The notes under the pieces were generated by a model. It was not told the DNA's origin, did not search any database, and saw nothing but the letters and a program-made list of their open reading frames with translations. The translations under genes were made by a program, and so were the position numbers. This document shows positions 55,364 to 64,000 of a DNA stretch of 64,000 nucleotides, piece after piece. Numbering within the stretch: the stretch's first letter is position 1; every line of letters begins with the position of its first letter. The DNA comes from Ensifer sp. BR816 (lineage in GTDB: Bacteria > Pseudomonadota > Alphaproteobacteria > Rhizobiales > Rhizobiaceae). The stretch covers positions 1,765,830-1,829,829 of the forward strand of contig NZ_KB905370.1 of assembly GCF_000378985.1 (NCBI RefSeq), given 5' to 3'.

Positions 55364-56667
55364 GCAACTATTTTTCACCCAGAGAGATCGTATCCGAGCT
55401 CGACCGCTTCATCATCGGCCAGAAGGACGCGAAACGCGCCGTCGCGATCGCATTGCGCAACCGCTGGCGCCGGCAGCAGCTAAGCGACGAGCTGCGCGAC
55501 GAAGTCATGCCGAAGAACATCCTGATGATCGGCCCGACCGGCGTCGGCAAGACGGAGATTTCCCGCCGTCTCGCCAAGCTTGCCGGCGCGCCCTTCGTCA
55601 AAGTGGAAGCCACCAAATTCACCGAGGTCGGCTATGTCGGCCGCGACGTCGAGCAGATCGTCCGTGACCTCGTCGAGGTCGGCATCACGCTGGTGCGCGA
55701 AAAGAAGCGCGCCGACGTCAAGGCAAAGGCCCATCAGAACGCCGAAGAGCGCGTGCTCGACGCGCTGGTCGGCACGACGGCATCGCCGGCGACGCGCGAT
55801 TCCTTCCGCAAGAAGCTGAGGGCCAACGAGCTGGACGACAAGGAGATCGAGATCGACGTCGCCGAAAGCGGAGCTCCCGGCGGCTTCGAGATCCCGGGCA
55901 TGCCGGGCGCCAATATCGGCGTCTTGAACCTGTCGGAAATGTTCGGCAAGGCGCTGGGCGGCAGGACGAAGAAGATCAAGACGACGGTCAAGGATTCCTA
56001 CCAGCTCCTGGTCAACGACGAATCCGACAAGCTGCTCGACAACGAGCAGATCCAGCGCGAGGCGGTGGCGGCGGCGGAAAACGACGGCATCGTCTTCCTC
56101 GACGAGATCGACAAGATTGCCGCACGCGACGGCGGCATCGGTGCCGGCGTTTCGCGCGAGGGCGTCCAACGCGACCTGTTGCCGCTTGTCGAGGGCACGA
56201 CGGTCGCGACGAAATACGGGCCGGTGAAGACGGATCACATTCTCTTCATCGCCTCCGGCGCCTTCCATGTGTCGAAGCCGTCCGATCTCCTGCCCGAGCT
56301 GCAGGGCCGCCTGCCGATCCGGGTCGAATTGCGGGCACTCACCAAGGAAGACTTCCGCCGCATCCTGACCGAGACGGAGGCAAGCCTCATCCGCCAGTAC
56401 AAGGCACTGCTCGAGACGGAAGGTGTGGTGCTCGACTTCACCGAGGATGCGATCGACGCGCTCGCGGAAGTCGCCGTGCAGCTGAATGCCAATGTCGAGA
56501 ATATCGGCGCCCGCCGGCTGCAGACGGTGATGGAACGCGTCCTCGACGACATTTCCTTCCATGCGCCGGATCGCGGCGGCGACACGGTGATGATCGACGC
56601 CGACTATGTCCGCAAGCATGTCGGCGATCTTGCCGCCAACACCGACCTGTCGCGCTACATTCTGTGA
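55360..56667 (+). CDS. hslU: HslU ATPase subunit
   Basis: 435-residue Clp/Hsp100-type AAA+ unfoldase that feeds HslV. Walker [20 protein letters not shown], the pore GYVGRDVE motif, Walker [17 protein letters not shown] and the sensor/C-terminal [16 protein letters not shown] helices are all present. It ends in [10 protein letters not shown], the C-terminal tail that docks into HslV. Downstream is a strong terminator. Confidence 0.97.
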   Translation: MSNYFSPREIVSELDRFIIGQKDAKRAVAIALRNRWRRQQLSDELRDEVMPKNILMIGPTGVGKTEISRRLAKLAGAPFVKVEATKFTEVGYVGRDVEQIVRDLVEVGITLVREKKRADVKAKAHQNAEERVLDALVGTTASPATRDSFRKKLRANELDDKEIEIDVAESGAPGGFEIPGMPGANIGVLNLSEMFGKALGGRTKKIKTTVKDSYQLLVNDESDKLLDNEQIQREAVAAAENDGIVFLDEIDKIAARDGGIGAGVSREGVQRDLLPLVEGTTVATKYGPVKTDHILFIASGAFHVSKPSDLLPELQGRLPIRVELRALTKEDFRRILTETEASLIRQYKALLETEGVVLDFTEDAIDALAEVAVQLNANVENIGARRLQTVMERVLDDISFHAPDRGGDTVMIDADYVRKHVGDLAANTDLSRYIL

Positions 56668-56715
56668 CACTGGCGCTGCAGTCGCACGCGAAAATGCCGC
56701 CGATCACCGAGATGT

Positions 56716-56750
56716 GGGGCGCCTGTCACTCGACAGGCGTCCCCTTTTTA
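56716..56750 (+). terminator. rho-independent terminator of hslU
   Basis: GGGG plus CGCCTGTC (56716-56727) pairs with GACAGGCG plus TCCCC (56732-56744) and is followed by TTTTTA. It lies 48 bases after the hslU stop. Confidence 0.85.
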
Positions 56751-56860
56751 TCTAGAGCGATCTGAAGCGGATGTAGACAGGGCATCATTCCGACATGATT
56801 CTGCCCTAGGGGCCGCGCCCGGACGAATCGGGTCCGCAAGTTTCACAGGAAATACAGATC

Positions 56861-57811
56861 GTGCGTCTTACCGCTTGCCTCTTTGCCGTTCTCACGCTTT
56901 GGCTCGCAGCGGCCCAATCCGCTGCGGCCGAGATCCGCCTGGTTCCGGAGGGCAATCGTCATGCCGAGCAGCCGAACGTCCCCGGCGCTTCCGTTCGCCG
57001 CACGAAGGCCGGCCGGACATCCTTCGACGCGAAATATGAGAAGGTGCGCGAACTGCTCGCCAACGACCGTGAGCTCGTTGCGAAGATCAAGTCGACCGCC
57101 GCCGCCTATGGCATCGCACCGGTCCACATGATCGGCGCCATCGTCGGCGAGCACACCTACAATGTCGACGCCTATGACCGGCTGCAGGCCTATTACGTCA
57201 AGGCAGCCGCCTATGCCGGCAACAGCTTCCACTTCGGTTATGAAGGCGAGTCCGTCGCCGAATTCGTCGAGCGACCGCAATTTGCCGACTGCGCCGCCAA
57301 GAAGAGCTCCTACGCCCTCTGGAGCTGCCGCGAGCGAGTCTGGGACAGCGAGTTTCGTGGCCGCACGGTCGGCGGCCAGGCCTTCCCGAACAATCGCTTC
57401 AGCGCCGTCTTTTTCCAGCCCTTCTTCGCCGGCCAGACCTTCGGTCTCGGCCAGATGAATCCGCTGACGGCCCTGATGCTCTCGGACATGGTGTCGCGCG
57501 TTTCTGGCTATCCCCGCCTCGACGAGAACAATGCCGGCGCCGTCTACGAAGCGATCATGGATCCGGACGTCTCGCTTGCCTATATGGCCGCTTCGATCCG
57601 CCATTCGATCGACGCCTATCGCTCAATCGCCGGCCTCGACATTTCCCACAATCCCGGCCTGACGGCGACACTCTATAATGTCGGCAACCCGGACCAGCGC
57701 GCCTCGGCCCTTGCAGCGAAGAATGCCGGCGGCGAAGCCCACTGGCCGGAGGAAAATTATTACGGCTGGCTGGTCAACGACAAGCTCGCCGAGCTCGAAG
57801 CCTTGCTTTAG
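56861..57811 (+). CDS. secreted DUF1402 protein, lytic-transglycosylase-like
   Basis: 316 residues, GTG start at 56861. A signal peptide (MRLTACLFAVLTLWLAAAQSAAAE) implies export. The body matches the DUF1402 family of alphaproteobacteria. Three blocks resemble the lysozyme-like fold of SLT transglycosylases: a Glu in MIGAIVGEHTYNVDA, FGLGQMNPLTALML and TATLYNVGNPDQRA (compare the family's E-S, GLMQ, and AYNAG motifs). A wall-modifying role is inferred; the fold has not been shown here. The protein also has conserved Cys pairs in the middle. Confidence 0.75.
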   Translation: MRLTACLFAVLTLWLAAAQSAAAEIRLVPEGNRHAEQPNVPGASVRRTKAGRTSFDAKYEKVRELLANDRELVAKIKSTAAAYGIAPVHMIGAIVGEHTYNVDAYDRLQAYYVKAAAYAGNSFHFGYEGESVAEFVERPQFADCAAKKSSYALWSCRERVWDSEFRGRTVGGQAFPNNRFSAVFFQPFFAGQTFGLGQMNPLTALMLSDMVSRVSGYPRLDENNAGAVYEAIMDPDVSLAYMAASIRHSIDAYRSIAGLDISHNPGLTATLYNVGNPDQRASALAAKNAGGEAHWPEENYYGWLVNDKLAELEALL

Positions 57812-57835
57812 GCGCCAGCGCTCATTTCCGATCGT

Positions 57836-57849
57836 GCTTCACGTGAATC
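57836..57849. other. parS-like motif 3
   Basis: GCTTCACGTGAATC has the central TTCACGTGAA intact but differs from the parS core GTTTCACGTGAAAC at two positions. It lies in the 96-base gap before the cytochrome P450 gene. Confidence 0.3.
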
Positions 57850-57907
57850 ATCTTCTTGATTGCGCCGTAAAAAACTGAAACGGTAGGCAATCAGGAAAGG
57901 CATCGAC

Positions 57908-59302
57908 ATGGACACGCGACCGGAGCCGTTCGAGCCGCCCGCGCCCGTCCCGCGCTCCCATATCCCTTCGCGGCTTGAGATTATCCGCACCGTCCTGCGC
58001 AACCCGCTCGAGCTCTGGGGCGAGCCCTCCTATACGCTCCCCTGGATCGAGACGAAGTTCATCAACCAGCGCACCTTGATCGTCAACGATCCCGGTCTGA
58101 TCCGCTACATTCTCGTCGAGAATGCTTCCAACTACGAAATGTCGAATGTCCGGCGGCTGATCCTCCGCCCGATTCTTCGCGACGGTCTTCTGACGGCGGA
58201 AGGCGAGGTGTGGAAACGGTCGCGCAAGGCGATGGCGCCGGTCTTCACGCCCCGCCACGCGAAAGGCTTTGCCGGCCAGATGCTGCGTGTCTCGGAGCAT
58301 TTCGTCGGGCGCTACGAGCGCACCGCTTCCGAGCCGTTCGTCACCAATGTCGCCGTCGACATGACGGAGCTCACCTTCGAGATCCTCGCCGAGACGCTCT
58401 TCTCCGGCGAGATCGCCGTCGAGAAGGAGGGTTTTGCCGCCAATGTCGAGGAACTGCTGCAGCGGATGGGTCGCGTCGACCCGATGGATCTTCTCGTGGC
58501 GCCTCCATGGGTGCCGCGCCTCACCCGGATCGGTGGCCGGAAGGTTCTCGATCGCTTTCGCGGCGTCGTCGCCGCGACGATGGCAGAGCGCCGGCGGCGC
58601 ATGGGGGCCGAGCCCGGCAAGGTTCCGAACGATTTCCTGACGCTGCTCCTGCAGCTCGAAGGGCCCGAGGGGCTTTCGACGTCCGAGATCGAGGACAATA
58701 TCCTGACCTTCATCGGCGCCGGCCACGAGACGACGGCCCGGGCGCTCGCCTGGTGCCTCTATTGCATCGCCAACATGCCGGCCTATCGCGAGACGATGGA
58801 AAAGGAGATCGACACGGTCCTGGCAACCGGCGCCGAGCCGGTCGAATGGCTCGAACGGATGCCGCATGTGCTTGCCGCCTTCGAGGAGGCGCTGCGCCTC
58901 TATCCGCCGGCCCCCTCGATCAACCGTGCCGCGATCGAGGCGGACGAGTGGACCTCGCCGGAAGGCGAACGCGTGCCGATCCGCAAGGGCATATCGGTGC
59001 TGATCATGCCCTGGACTCTGCATCGCCATGTCCTCTACTGGCACAAGCCGCGCGCCTTCATGCCCGAGCGTTTTCTTCCGGAAAACCGCGATAAGGTCAA
59101 CCGCTTCCAGTATCTCCCCTTCGGCGCCGGCCCGCGCATCTGCATTGGCGCGACCTTCGCCTTGCAGGAGGCGGTGATCGCCCTTGCCGTCCTGATGCAC
59201 CGCTTCCGCTTCGACCTGACCGAGGCGACCCATCCCTGGCCGGTGCAGAGGCTGACGACCCAGCCGAAAGGCGGCTTGCCGATGAAGGTGTCGGTGCGGT
59301 GA
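57908..59302 (+). CDS. cytochrome P450
   Basis: 464 residues without a membrane anchor, so soluble. Heme-binding FGAGPRICIGATFA with axial Cys412, the I-helix GAGHETTAR (about 270-278) and the K-helix ExxR Glu327-Arg330 (FEEALRLYP) are intact. Likely a monooxygenase that needs redox partners; none is encoded nearby. The substrate is unknown. It is flanked by the DUF1402 gene and a large repeat and appears to be monocistronic. Confidence 0.92.
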   Translation: MDTRPEPFEPPAPVPRSHIPSRLEIIRTVLRNPLELWGEPSYTLPWIETKFINQRTLIVNDPGLIRYILVENASNYEMSNVRRLILRPILRDGLLTAEGEVWKRSRKAMAPVFTPRHAKGFAGQMLRVSEHFVGRYERTASEPFVTNVAVDMTELTFEILAETLFSGEIAVEKEGFAANVEELLQRMGRVDPMDLLVAPPWVPRLTRIGGRKVLDRFRGVVAATMAERRRRMGAEPGKVPNDFLTLLLQLEGPEGLSTSEIEDNILTFIGAGHETTARALAWCLYCIANMPAYRETMEKEIDTVLATGAEPVEWLERMPHVLAAFEEALRLYPPAPSINRAAIEADEWTSPEGERVPIRKGISVLIMPWTLHRHVLYWHKPRAFMPERFLPENRDKVNRFQYLPFGAGPRICIGATFALQEAVIALAVLMHRFRFDLTEATHPWPVQRLTTQPKGGLPMKVSVR

Positions 59303-59654
59303 AGTAGTGCCTCCGGGATACCCCCCTCTGCCCTGCCGGGCATCTCCTCCACAAGGGTGGAGATTGGCCAGACGCACAGAAGTTGCCCGACAGGGAGCTC
59401 GCGAGTGCCGAACTCGCTAATTTGGTCGACGCTCAGCAGTATGGTGGCACGAGACATCGCCGCTTGCCAATCTCCCTCCTTGTGGGGGAGATGCCCGGCA
59501 GGGCAGAGGGGGGTATCCACATCCGCCGGAGCTATCGGACCTGTCCAGGCACGCGAAGGTCGCCGTCACGCGATGGTCTTTCCCGCAAATATGGCCTATC
59601 AACGGGCAATCCCTTCGCGTTTCTTCCGATCCTCCATACTGGACAGAGCAGACC
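59303..59654. other. intergenic region with large inverted repeat
   Basis: 352 bases between the P450 and hydantoinase-like genes. It holds the 53-bp inverted repeat described separately. Beyond that I see no gene or RNA. Confidence 0.6.
59316..59518. repeat. 53-bp imperfect inverted repeat downstream of the P450 gene
   Basis: Arms at 59316-59368 and 59466-59518 pair with a few mismatches. Each arm contains CCCTGCCGGGCATCTCC and CACAAGG-plus-GGAGATTGGC type stretches, the CTCC-ACAAGG-GGAG core also seen at 49196. The spacer is 97 bases. A mobile or structural intergenic repeat of rhizobia is likely. Confidence 0.7.
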
Positions 59655-61658
59655 TTGACCTCGCATCTTCTTCTCGGCATCGACACCGGCGGCACCTATA
59701 CGGACGCCGTGCTTTTCAGCGAAGCGGCGGGTGTCGTCGCCAAGGCCAAGGCGCTGACGACGCGGCACGACCTTGCCGAGGGCATATCGGGGGCGGTGGA
59801 AGCCGTCCTGGAAAAGGCGCAGGTCCCGGTCTCCGCCATCAGCCTCGTCTCGCTGTCGACGACGCTCGCCACCAATGCGCTCGTCGAGGGGCAGGGCGGC
59901 CGCGCCGGGCTGGTGATGATCGGCTTCGGACCCGAAGACCTGAAGCGCGATGGTCTGCAGGAGGCGCTCGGGTCGGATCCGGTAATCTTCCTTCCGGGCG
60001 GTCACAACGTCCACGGCGGTGAGACGCCGCTCGACATGCGCGCACTCGACGAGGCGCTGCCGACGCTCGCCACCCAGGTATCGTCCTTCGCGATCGCCGG
60101 CTATTTCGCCGTGCGCAACCCTGACCATGAGAAGCGGGTGCGCGAGCGCATCCGTGAAGTCTCGCATCTGCCGGTCACCTGCAGTCATGAACTCTCTTCC
60201 AAGCTCGGCGGTCCGCGCCGCGCGCTGACGACGCTTCTCAATGCCCGGCTGGTTTCGATGATCGACCGGCTGGTCGGCTCCTGCGAAGACTTCCTGAAGG
60301 CCCGCGGCATCGATGTGCCGATGATGGTGGTGCGCGGCGACGGCGCGCTGATCTCGGCCGCCGAGGCGCGTCTGCGGCCGATCGAGACGATCCTCTCCGG
60401 GCCGGCCGCCAGCCTCGTCGGCGCGCGCTATCTGACCGGGCTCGAAAACGCCGTCGTCTCCGACATCGGCGGCACGACGACGGATGTCGCCGTTCTCGAT
60501 GCCGGCCGCCCGCGGCTCGATGCGGACGGCGCCGTCGTCGGCGGCTTCCGCACCATGGTCGAGGCGGTCGCCATGCGCACCTATGGCCTCGGCGGCGATT
60601 CGGAGGTGAAGATCAATGACCGGGGGCTCAAGGCGAAGATCGACCTCGGTCCGCGCCGCTTCCTGCCCTTGAGCCTTGCGGCGGCGCTCTTTGGCGAGGC
60701 GGTCATTTCCGTGCTCGACAGGCAGTTGCGGGCGACCCATGCCGGTCGCCACGATGGCCGCCTTGCGGTCCGCACCGGCTTGCCCGACCATCTGGCGAGC
60801 GGTCTCCAGCCGCAGGAGCAGGCTCTCTACGACAAGATCGGCACTGTGCCCTTGGCGCTCGCCGACCTGATCGTCAGCACGCCGCAGAAGGCGACGCTCG
60901 ACCGGCTCGTCGCCCGCGGGCTGGTGCATATCTGCGGCCTGACGCCGTCCGATGCCATGCATGTGCTCGGGAGGCAGTCGCAGTGGAATGCAGAGGCCGC
61001 CCGCCTCGGCCTCAAGATCGCCGCCCGGACCAAGGACGGCTCCGGCCAGCCGATCGCCGGCTCCGCCGAGATGTTGGCGCGGATGATCGTCGACCGGCTG
61101 ACGCGGCAATCCTCGGAGGTAATTCTCCAGGCCTGTTTACATGAGGACGGTGCCGGCGCCATCGATCCGGCGGCCTCGCTTGCCGTCGACCGGGCGTTGA
61201 AGCGCGAGCCCGGTATCGTCCGCTTCTCGCTCGGCCTCGACCGGCCGCTCGTCGGCCTTGGCGCCTCGGCCCCCGTCTACTACCCGGCGATCGCCGAAAT
61301 GCTGGCGACGGAAGCGTCGATCCCGGCGGAGGCCGATGTCGCCAATGCCGTCGGCGCCGTCGTCGGCCAGGTGCGCGCCACCGTCACCGTCTTCGTGACG
61401 ACACCCGAGGAGGGTATCTTCATCGTCAACGGCGCCGGCGCGAGCGAGCGCTTCATCGAGCAGGAGGAGGCCTTCCAGGTCGCCCGCCGCCGCGCCGAGA
61501 CGATGGCGCTCGAGACGGCCCGCGCCAACGGCGCGGAGGAACCCGCCGCGACCGCTTGGGAAGAGATCGATGCGCCGGAGATCGAGGGCGGCCGTAAGCT
61601 GGTCGAGGCGCGTTTCATCGCGACGGCGAGCGGCAGGCCGCGCATTGCCCATCACTGA
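59655..61658 (+). CDS. hydantoinase/oxoprolinase family protein
   Basis: 667 residues, TTG start at 59655 with a weak GGACAGAG upstream. An actin-like ATPase-fold protein of the HyuA family: LLLGIDTGGTYTDAVLF at the N-terminus is the phosphate-binding DTGGT. SLSTTLATNALVEGQGG follows, and DIGGTTTDVAVLDAG is the second nucleotide motif. Relatives include the ATP-dependent N-methylhydantoinase and 5-oxoprolinase A subunits. There is no HyuB partner next to it. It contains an ATTHAGRH-type stretch (QLRATHAGRHDG) and a long variable C-terminus, and the substrate is unknown. Confidence 0.82.
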   Translation: MTSHLLLGIDTGGTYTDAVLFSEAAGVVAKAKALTTRHDLAEGISGAVEAVLEKAQVPVSAISLVSLSTTLATNALVEGQGGRAGLVMIGFGPEDLKRDGLQEALGSDPVIFLPGGHNVHGGETPLDMRALDEALPTLATQVSSFAIAGYFAVRNPDHEKRVRERIREVSHLPVTCSHELSSKLGGPRRALTTLLNARLVSMIDRLVGSCEDFLKARGIDVPMMVVRGDGALISAAEARLRPIETILSGPAASLVGARYLTGLENAVVSDIGGTTTDVAVLDAGRPRLDADGAVVGGFRTMVEAVAMRTYGLGGDSEVKINDRGLKAKIDLGPRRFLPLSLAAALFGEAVISVLDRQLRATHAGRHDGRLAVRTGLPDHLASGLQPQEQALYDKIGTVPLALADLIVSTPQKATLDRLVARGLVHICGLTPSDAMHVLGRQSQWNAEAARLGLKIAARTKDGSGQPIAGSAEMLARMIVDRLTRQSSEVILQACLHEDGAGAIDPAASLAVDRALKREPGIVRFSLGLDRPLVGLGASAPVYYPAIAEMLATEASIPAEADVANAVGAVVGQVRATVTVFVTTPEEGIFIVNGAGASERFIEQEEAFQVARRRAETMALETARANGAEEPAATAWEEIDAPEIEGGRKLVEARFIATASGRPRIAHH

Positions 61659-61671
61659 TTTTTTCCAATTT

Positions 61672-61686
61672 GGAAATAATTCTTCG
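61672..61686. promoter_or_regulatory. perfect palindrome upstream of glcB
   Basis: TTTCCAATTTGGAAA, with 7-bp arms around a central T, starts 14 bases after the hydantoinase stop and about 146 bases before glcB. It could be an operator for glcB or a short hairpin; nothing identifies a binding protein. Confidence 0.35.
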
Positions 61687-61831
61687 CATCCTTGCCGAAT
61701 TGACAGGAAGCCCGTTGATGAGAGACTGTCCGCGCGCGTGAGCGGAATGGGGAGAGGCTGAATCTGCTTTTCCACATGCATCCCGCTCCTATTTATTGGA
61801 CTCGGGCATAGAGTGATTCAGGAGCTGCCGC

Positions 61832-64000
61832 ATGGACCGCGTTGAGAAATATGATCTGAAGATCGATGCGGGCCTCCACCGCTTCCTGGTCGACGAGGCG
61901 ATACCGGGCACCGGCGTCGATGGCGATCGCTTCTTATCCGCCTTCTCGCAGCTTGTTCACGAACTCGCACCGAAGAACCGCGCCCTTCTCGCCAAACGCG
62001 ACGACCTTCAGGCGAAGATCGATGCCTGGTATCGCCAGCATGGCGCGCCGGTTGACTTGGACGGCTATCAGGCCTTCCTGAAAGAGATCGGCTATCTCCT
62101 GCCGGAAGGACCGGATTTCTCCGTGTCGACGGCCAATGTCGATGCCGAGATCGCGACCATTGCCGGCCCGCAGCTCGTCGTGCCGGTGATGAATGCACGC
62201 TATGCGCTGAACGCTGCCAATGCGCGCTGGGGCTCTCTCTATGACGCGCTTTACGGCACCGACGCCATTGCCGACGCGGACGGAGCCGAGCGCGGCAGAA
62301 GCTACAATCCGGTGCGCGGTGCCAGGGTCATCGCCTGGGCACGGGATTTTCTCGATGCGAGCGCGCCGCTCGCGACAGGCCGCTGGAGCGAGGTCGGCGC
62401 GCTCGCGATCGACGGTGCCTCTCTCTCGCTGACCTTGACGAACGGCACCAGGACGGCGCTTCGCAATCCGGCTCAGTTTGCCGGCTACGCCGGCGGCGCC
62501 GCGGCGCCTTCCGAGGTCGTCCTCACCCGGAACAACCTTCACGTCGTGATCGTCGTCGATGCAACGGCGCCGATCGGCCAGGCCGACGCGGCCGGCATTT
62601 CCGACGTCATCCTCGAATCGGCGATCACCGCGATCATGGATTGCGAGGACTCCATTGCCGCGGTCGATGCCGAGGACAAGGTCCTCGTCTATCGCAACTG
62701 GCTCGGGCTGATGAAGGGCGACCTTGAGGAAGAGGTGACGAAGGGCGGCAGGACGTTCACGCGACAGCTGAACGCCGACCGCGTCTTCACCAGGCCGGGC
62801 GGCGCGACGCTGACCTTGCCGGGCCGCTCGCTGATGCTGGTGCGCAATGTCGGGCATCTGATGACCAATCCGGCGATCCTCGACCGCGACGGCCGCGAGG
62901 TGCCCGAAGGCCTGATGGACGCGATGGTGACGGCGTTGATTTCGCTCCACGACATCGGACCGAGCGGCCGGCGGGCAAACTCGCGCTCGGGCTCGATGTA
63001 TGTGGTCAAGCCGAAGATGCATGGTCCCGAGGAAGTCGCCTTCGCCTGCGAAATCTTCGCGCGGGTCGAGGCGGCGCTTGGACTTGCGGCCAACACCATC
63101 AAGATGGGCATCATGGATGAGGAACGGCGCACCACCGTCAACCTCAAGGAATGCATCCGCGCCGCCCGCGATCGCGTCGTCTTCATCAACACCGGTTTCC
63201 TCGACCGCACCGGCGACGAAATCCACACCTCGATGGAAGCCGGCCCGATGATCCGCAAGGGCGACATGAAGCAGGCGGCCTGGATCGCGGCTTATGAGAA
63301 CTGGAACGTCGATATCGGCCTCGAATGCGGGCTTTCCGGCCACGCCCAGATCGGCAAGGGCATGTGGGCGATGCCGGATCTGATGGCCGCGATGCTCGAG
63401 CAGAAGATCGCCCATCCGAAGGCGGGCGCCAACACCGCCTGGGTTCCCTCGCCGACGGCGGCGACGCTGCACGCGACGCATTACCACCGCGTCAATGTCG
63501 CCGAAGTCCAGGCGGGGCTCAAGAGCCGGCCGCGCGCCAGGTTCGCCGACATTCTTTCGGTGCCGGTCGCGGCGCGGCCGAACTGGACGGAGGAAGAGAT
63601 CCAGCGCGAACTCGACAACAACGCCCAGGGCATCCTCGGCTATGTCGTGCGCTGGGTCGACCAGGGCGTCGGCTGCTCGAAGGTTCCCGACATCAACAAT
63701 GTCGGCCTGATGGAAGACCGCGCGACACTGCGCATCTCCGCCCAGCACATGGCCAACTGGCTGCACCATGGCATCGTCAGCGAGGCGCAGATCGTCGAGA
63801 CGTTGAAGCGGATGGCCGCGATCGTCGACCGGCAGAATGCCGATGATCCGAACTACGCGCCGATGGCCGGCCGCTTCGACGAATCGATCGCCTTCCAGGC
63901 GGCACTGGATCTGGTGCTGAAGGGACGCGAACAGCCGAACGGCTATACCGAACCGGTGCTGCACCGCCGGCGGTTGGAGCTGAAGGCGAAGCAGGCGGCA
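61832..64000 (+). CDS. glcB: malate synthase G (no stop within window)
   Basis: 723 codons from the ATG at 61832 ([18 protein letters not shown]) to the last base, with no stop codon. The family length is about 720-725, so probably only the stop lies outside. Condenses glyoxylate and acetyl-CoA to malate. [16 protein letters not shown] and the active-site region [44 protein letters not shown] and [14 protein letters not shown] are typical of the monomeric G isoform. It serves the glyoxylate pathway. Confidence 0.95.
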   Translation, partial: MDRVEKYDLKIDAGLHRFLVDEAIPGTGVDGDRFLSAFSQLVHELAPKNRALLAKRDDLQAKIDAWYRQHGAPVDLDGYQAFLKEIGYLLPEGPDFSVSTANVDAEIATIAGPQLVVPVMNARYALNAANARWGSLYDALYGTDAIADADGAERGRSYNPVRGARVIAWARDFLDASAPLATGRWSEVGALAIDGASLSLTLTNGTRTALRNPAQFAGYAGGAAAPSEVVLTRNNLHVVIVVDATAPIGQADAAGISDVILESAITAIMDCEDSIAAVDAEDKVLVYRNWLGLMKGDLEEEVTKGGRTFTRQLNADRVFTRPGGATLTLPGRSLMLVRNVGHLMTNPAILDRDGREVPEGLMDAMVTALISLHDIGPSGRRANSRSGSMYVVKPKMHGPEEVAFACEIFARVEAALGLAANTIKMGIMDEERRTTVNLKECIRAARDRVVFINTGFLDRTGDEIHTSMEAGPMIRKGDMKQAAWIAAYENWNVDIGLECGLSGHAQIGKGMWAMPDLMAAMLEQKIAHPKAGANTAWVPSPTAATLHATHYHRVNVAEVQAGLKSRPRARFADILSVPVAARPNWTEEEIQRELDNNAQGILGYVVRWVDQGVGCSKVPDINNVGLMEDRATLRISAQHMANWLHHGIVSEAQIVETLKRMAAIVDRQNADDPNYAPMAGRFDESIAFQAALDLVLKGREQPNGYTEPVLHRRRLELKAKQAA

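Noticed and set aside
61934-63964. Minus-strand frame of 676 codons over malate synthase G
   Set aside because: Shadow of glcB, whose plus-strand frame is open over 723 codons with clear active-site motifs.

Overview
The window is a GC-rich chromosomal segment of an alphaproteobacterium of the order Hyphomicrobiales (Rhizobiales), most likely Sinorhizobium/Ensifer. This rests on recognisable gene neighbourhoods (trpFBA-accD-folC-trxA-addAB, ahcY-HPr-EIIA-hprK-chvG-chvI-pckA, hisB-hisH-hisA-hisF-hisE-coaA, hslV-acetyltransferase-hslU), a ChvG/ExoS-ChvI pair, an intracellular PHB depolymerase, a TsaE-kinase fusion and rhizobial intergenic palindromes. All calls come from reading the sequence and from family knowledge; no database was searched. 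Gene content of this kind (gyrB, hslUV, trp, his) lies near the chromosome origin in relatives, but no origin or parAB genes are in the window.

Layout. 1-4.7 kb: end of a Tim44-like gene, then mltA, an Smr protein and an XRE regulator with overlapping ends, then gyrB. 4.8-8.1 kb: a nitroreductase, gabD and an HpcH/HpaI aldolase. 8.06-9.11 kb: an IS630-family insertion sequence with its TA target duplication, next to a RIME-like repeat. 9.2-18.7 kb: an accessory sugar-acid catabolic locus made of a GntR regulator with two winged-helix domains, a UxaA/altronate-dehydratase-type enzyme, an aldo/keto reductase, a ribose-type ABC importer, a zinc dehydrogenase and an amidohydrolase-type lactonase. 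Together these look like a non-phosphorylative aldose pathway: oxidation, lactone opening, dehydration, then a second oxidation or aldol cleavage. The locus carries two matching 20-bp palindromes that are good operator candidates. 18.9-25.5 kb: phaZ, two small conserved genes, trpFBA and accD. 25.7-36.7 kb: folC, then leftward trxA, addA, addB, a MurU-like nucleotidyltransferase and a TsaE-AmgK fusion.

36.7-47.2 kb: a DivL-type kinase with Tyr in place of the phospho-accepting His, ahcY with a perfect upstream inverted repeat, the nitrogen/carbon PTS branch (HPr, EIIA, HPr kinase), ChvG-ChvI and, divergently, pckA with two LacI-like operator candidates. 47.3-53.4 kb: arfB, a Kbp-like BON-LysM protein, alkB, coaA, the his operon and a DUF2628 membrane protein. 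53.4-64 kb: hisB, hslV-GNAT-hslU, a secreted DUF1402 protein with lytic-transglycosylase-like motifs, a cytochrome P450, a hydantoinase/oxoprolinase-family protein and malate synthase G, which runs to the last base of the window.

No CRISPR array, rRNA, tRNA, prophage or dedicated defence system was seen. Most of the window is conserved core genome. The most unusual parts are the sugar-acid locus with its paired operators, the TsaE-AmgK/MurU arrangement, the acetyltransferase inside hslVU, an AccD that has lost its zinc-ribbon cysteines, and several parS-like motifs.
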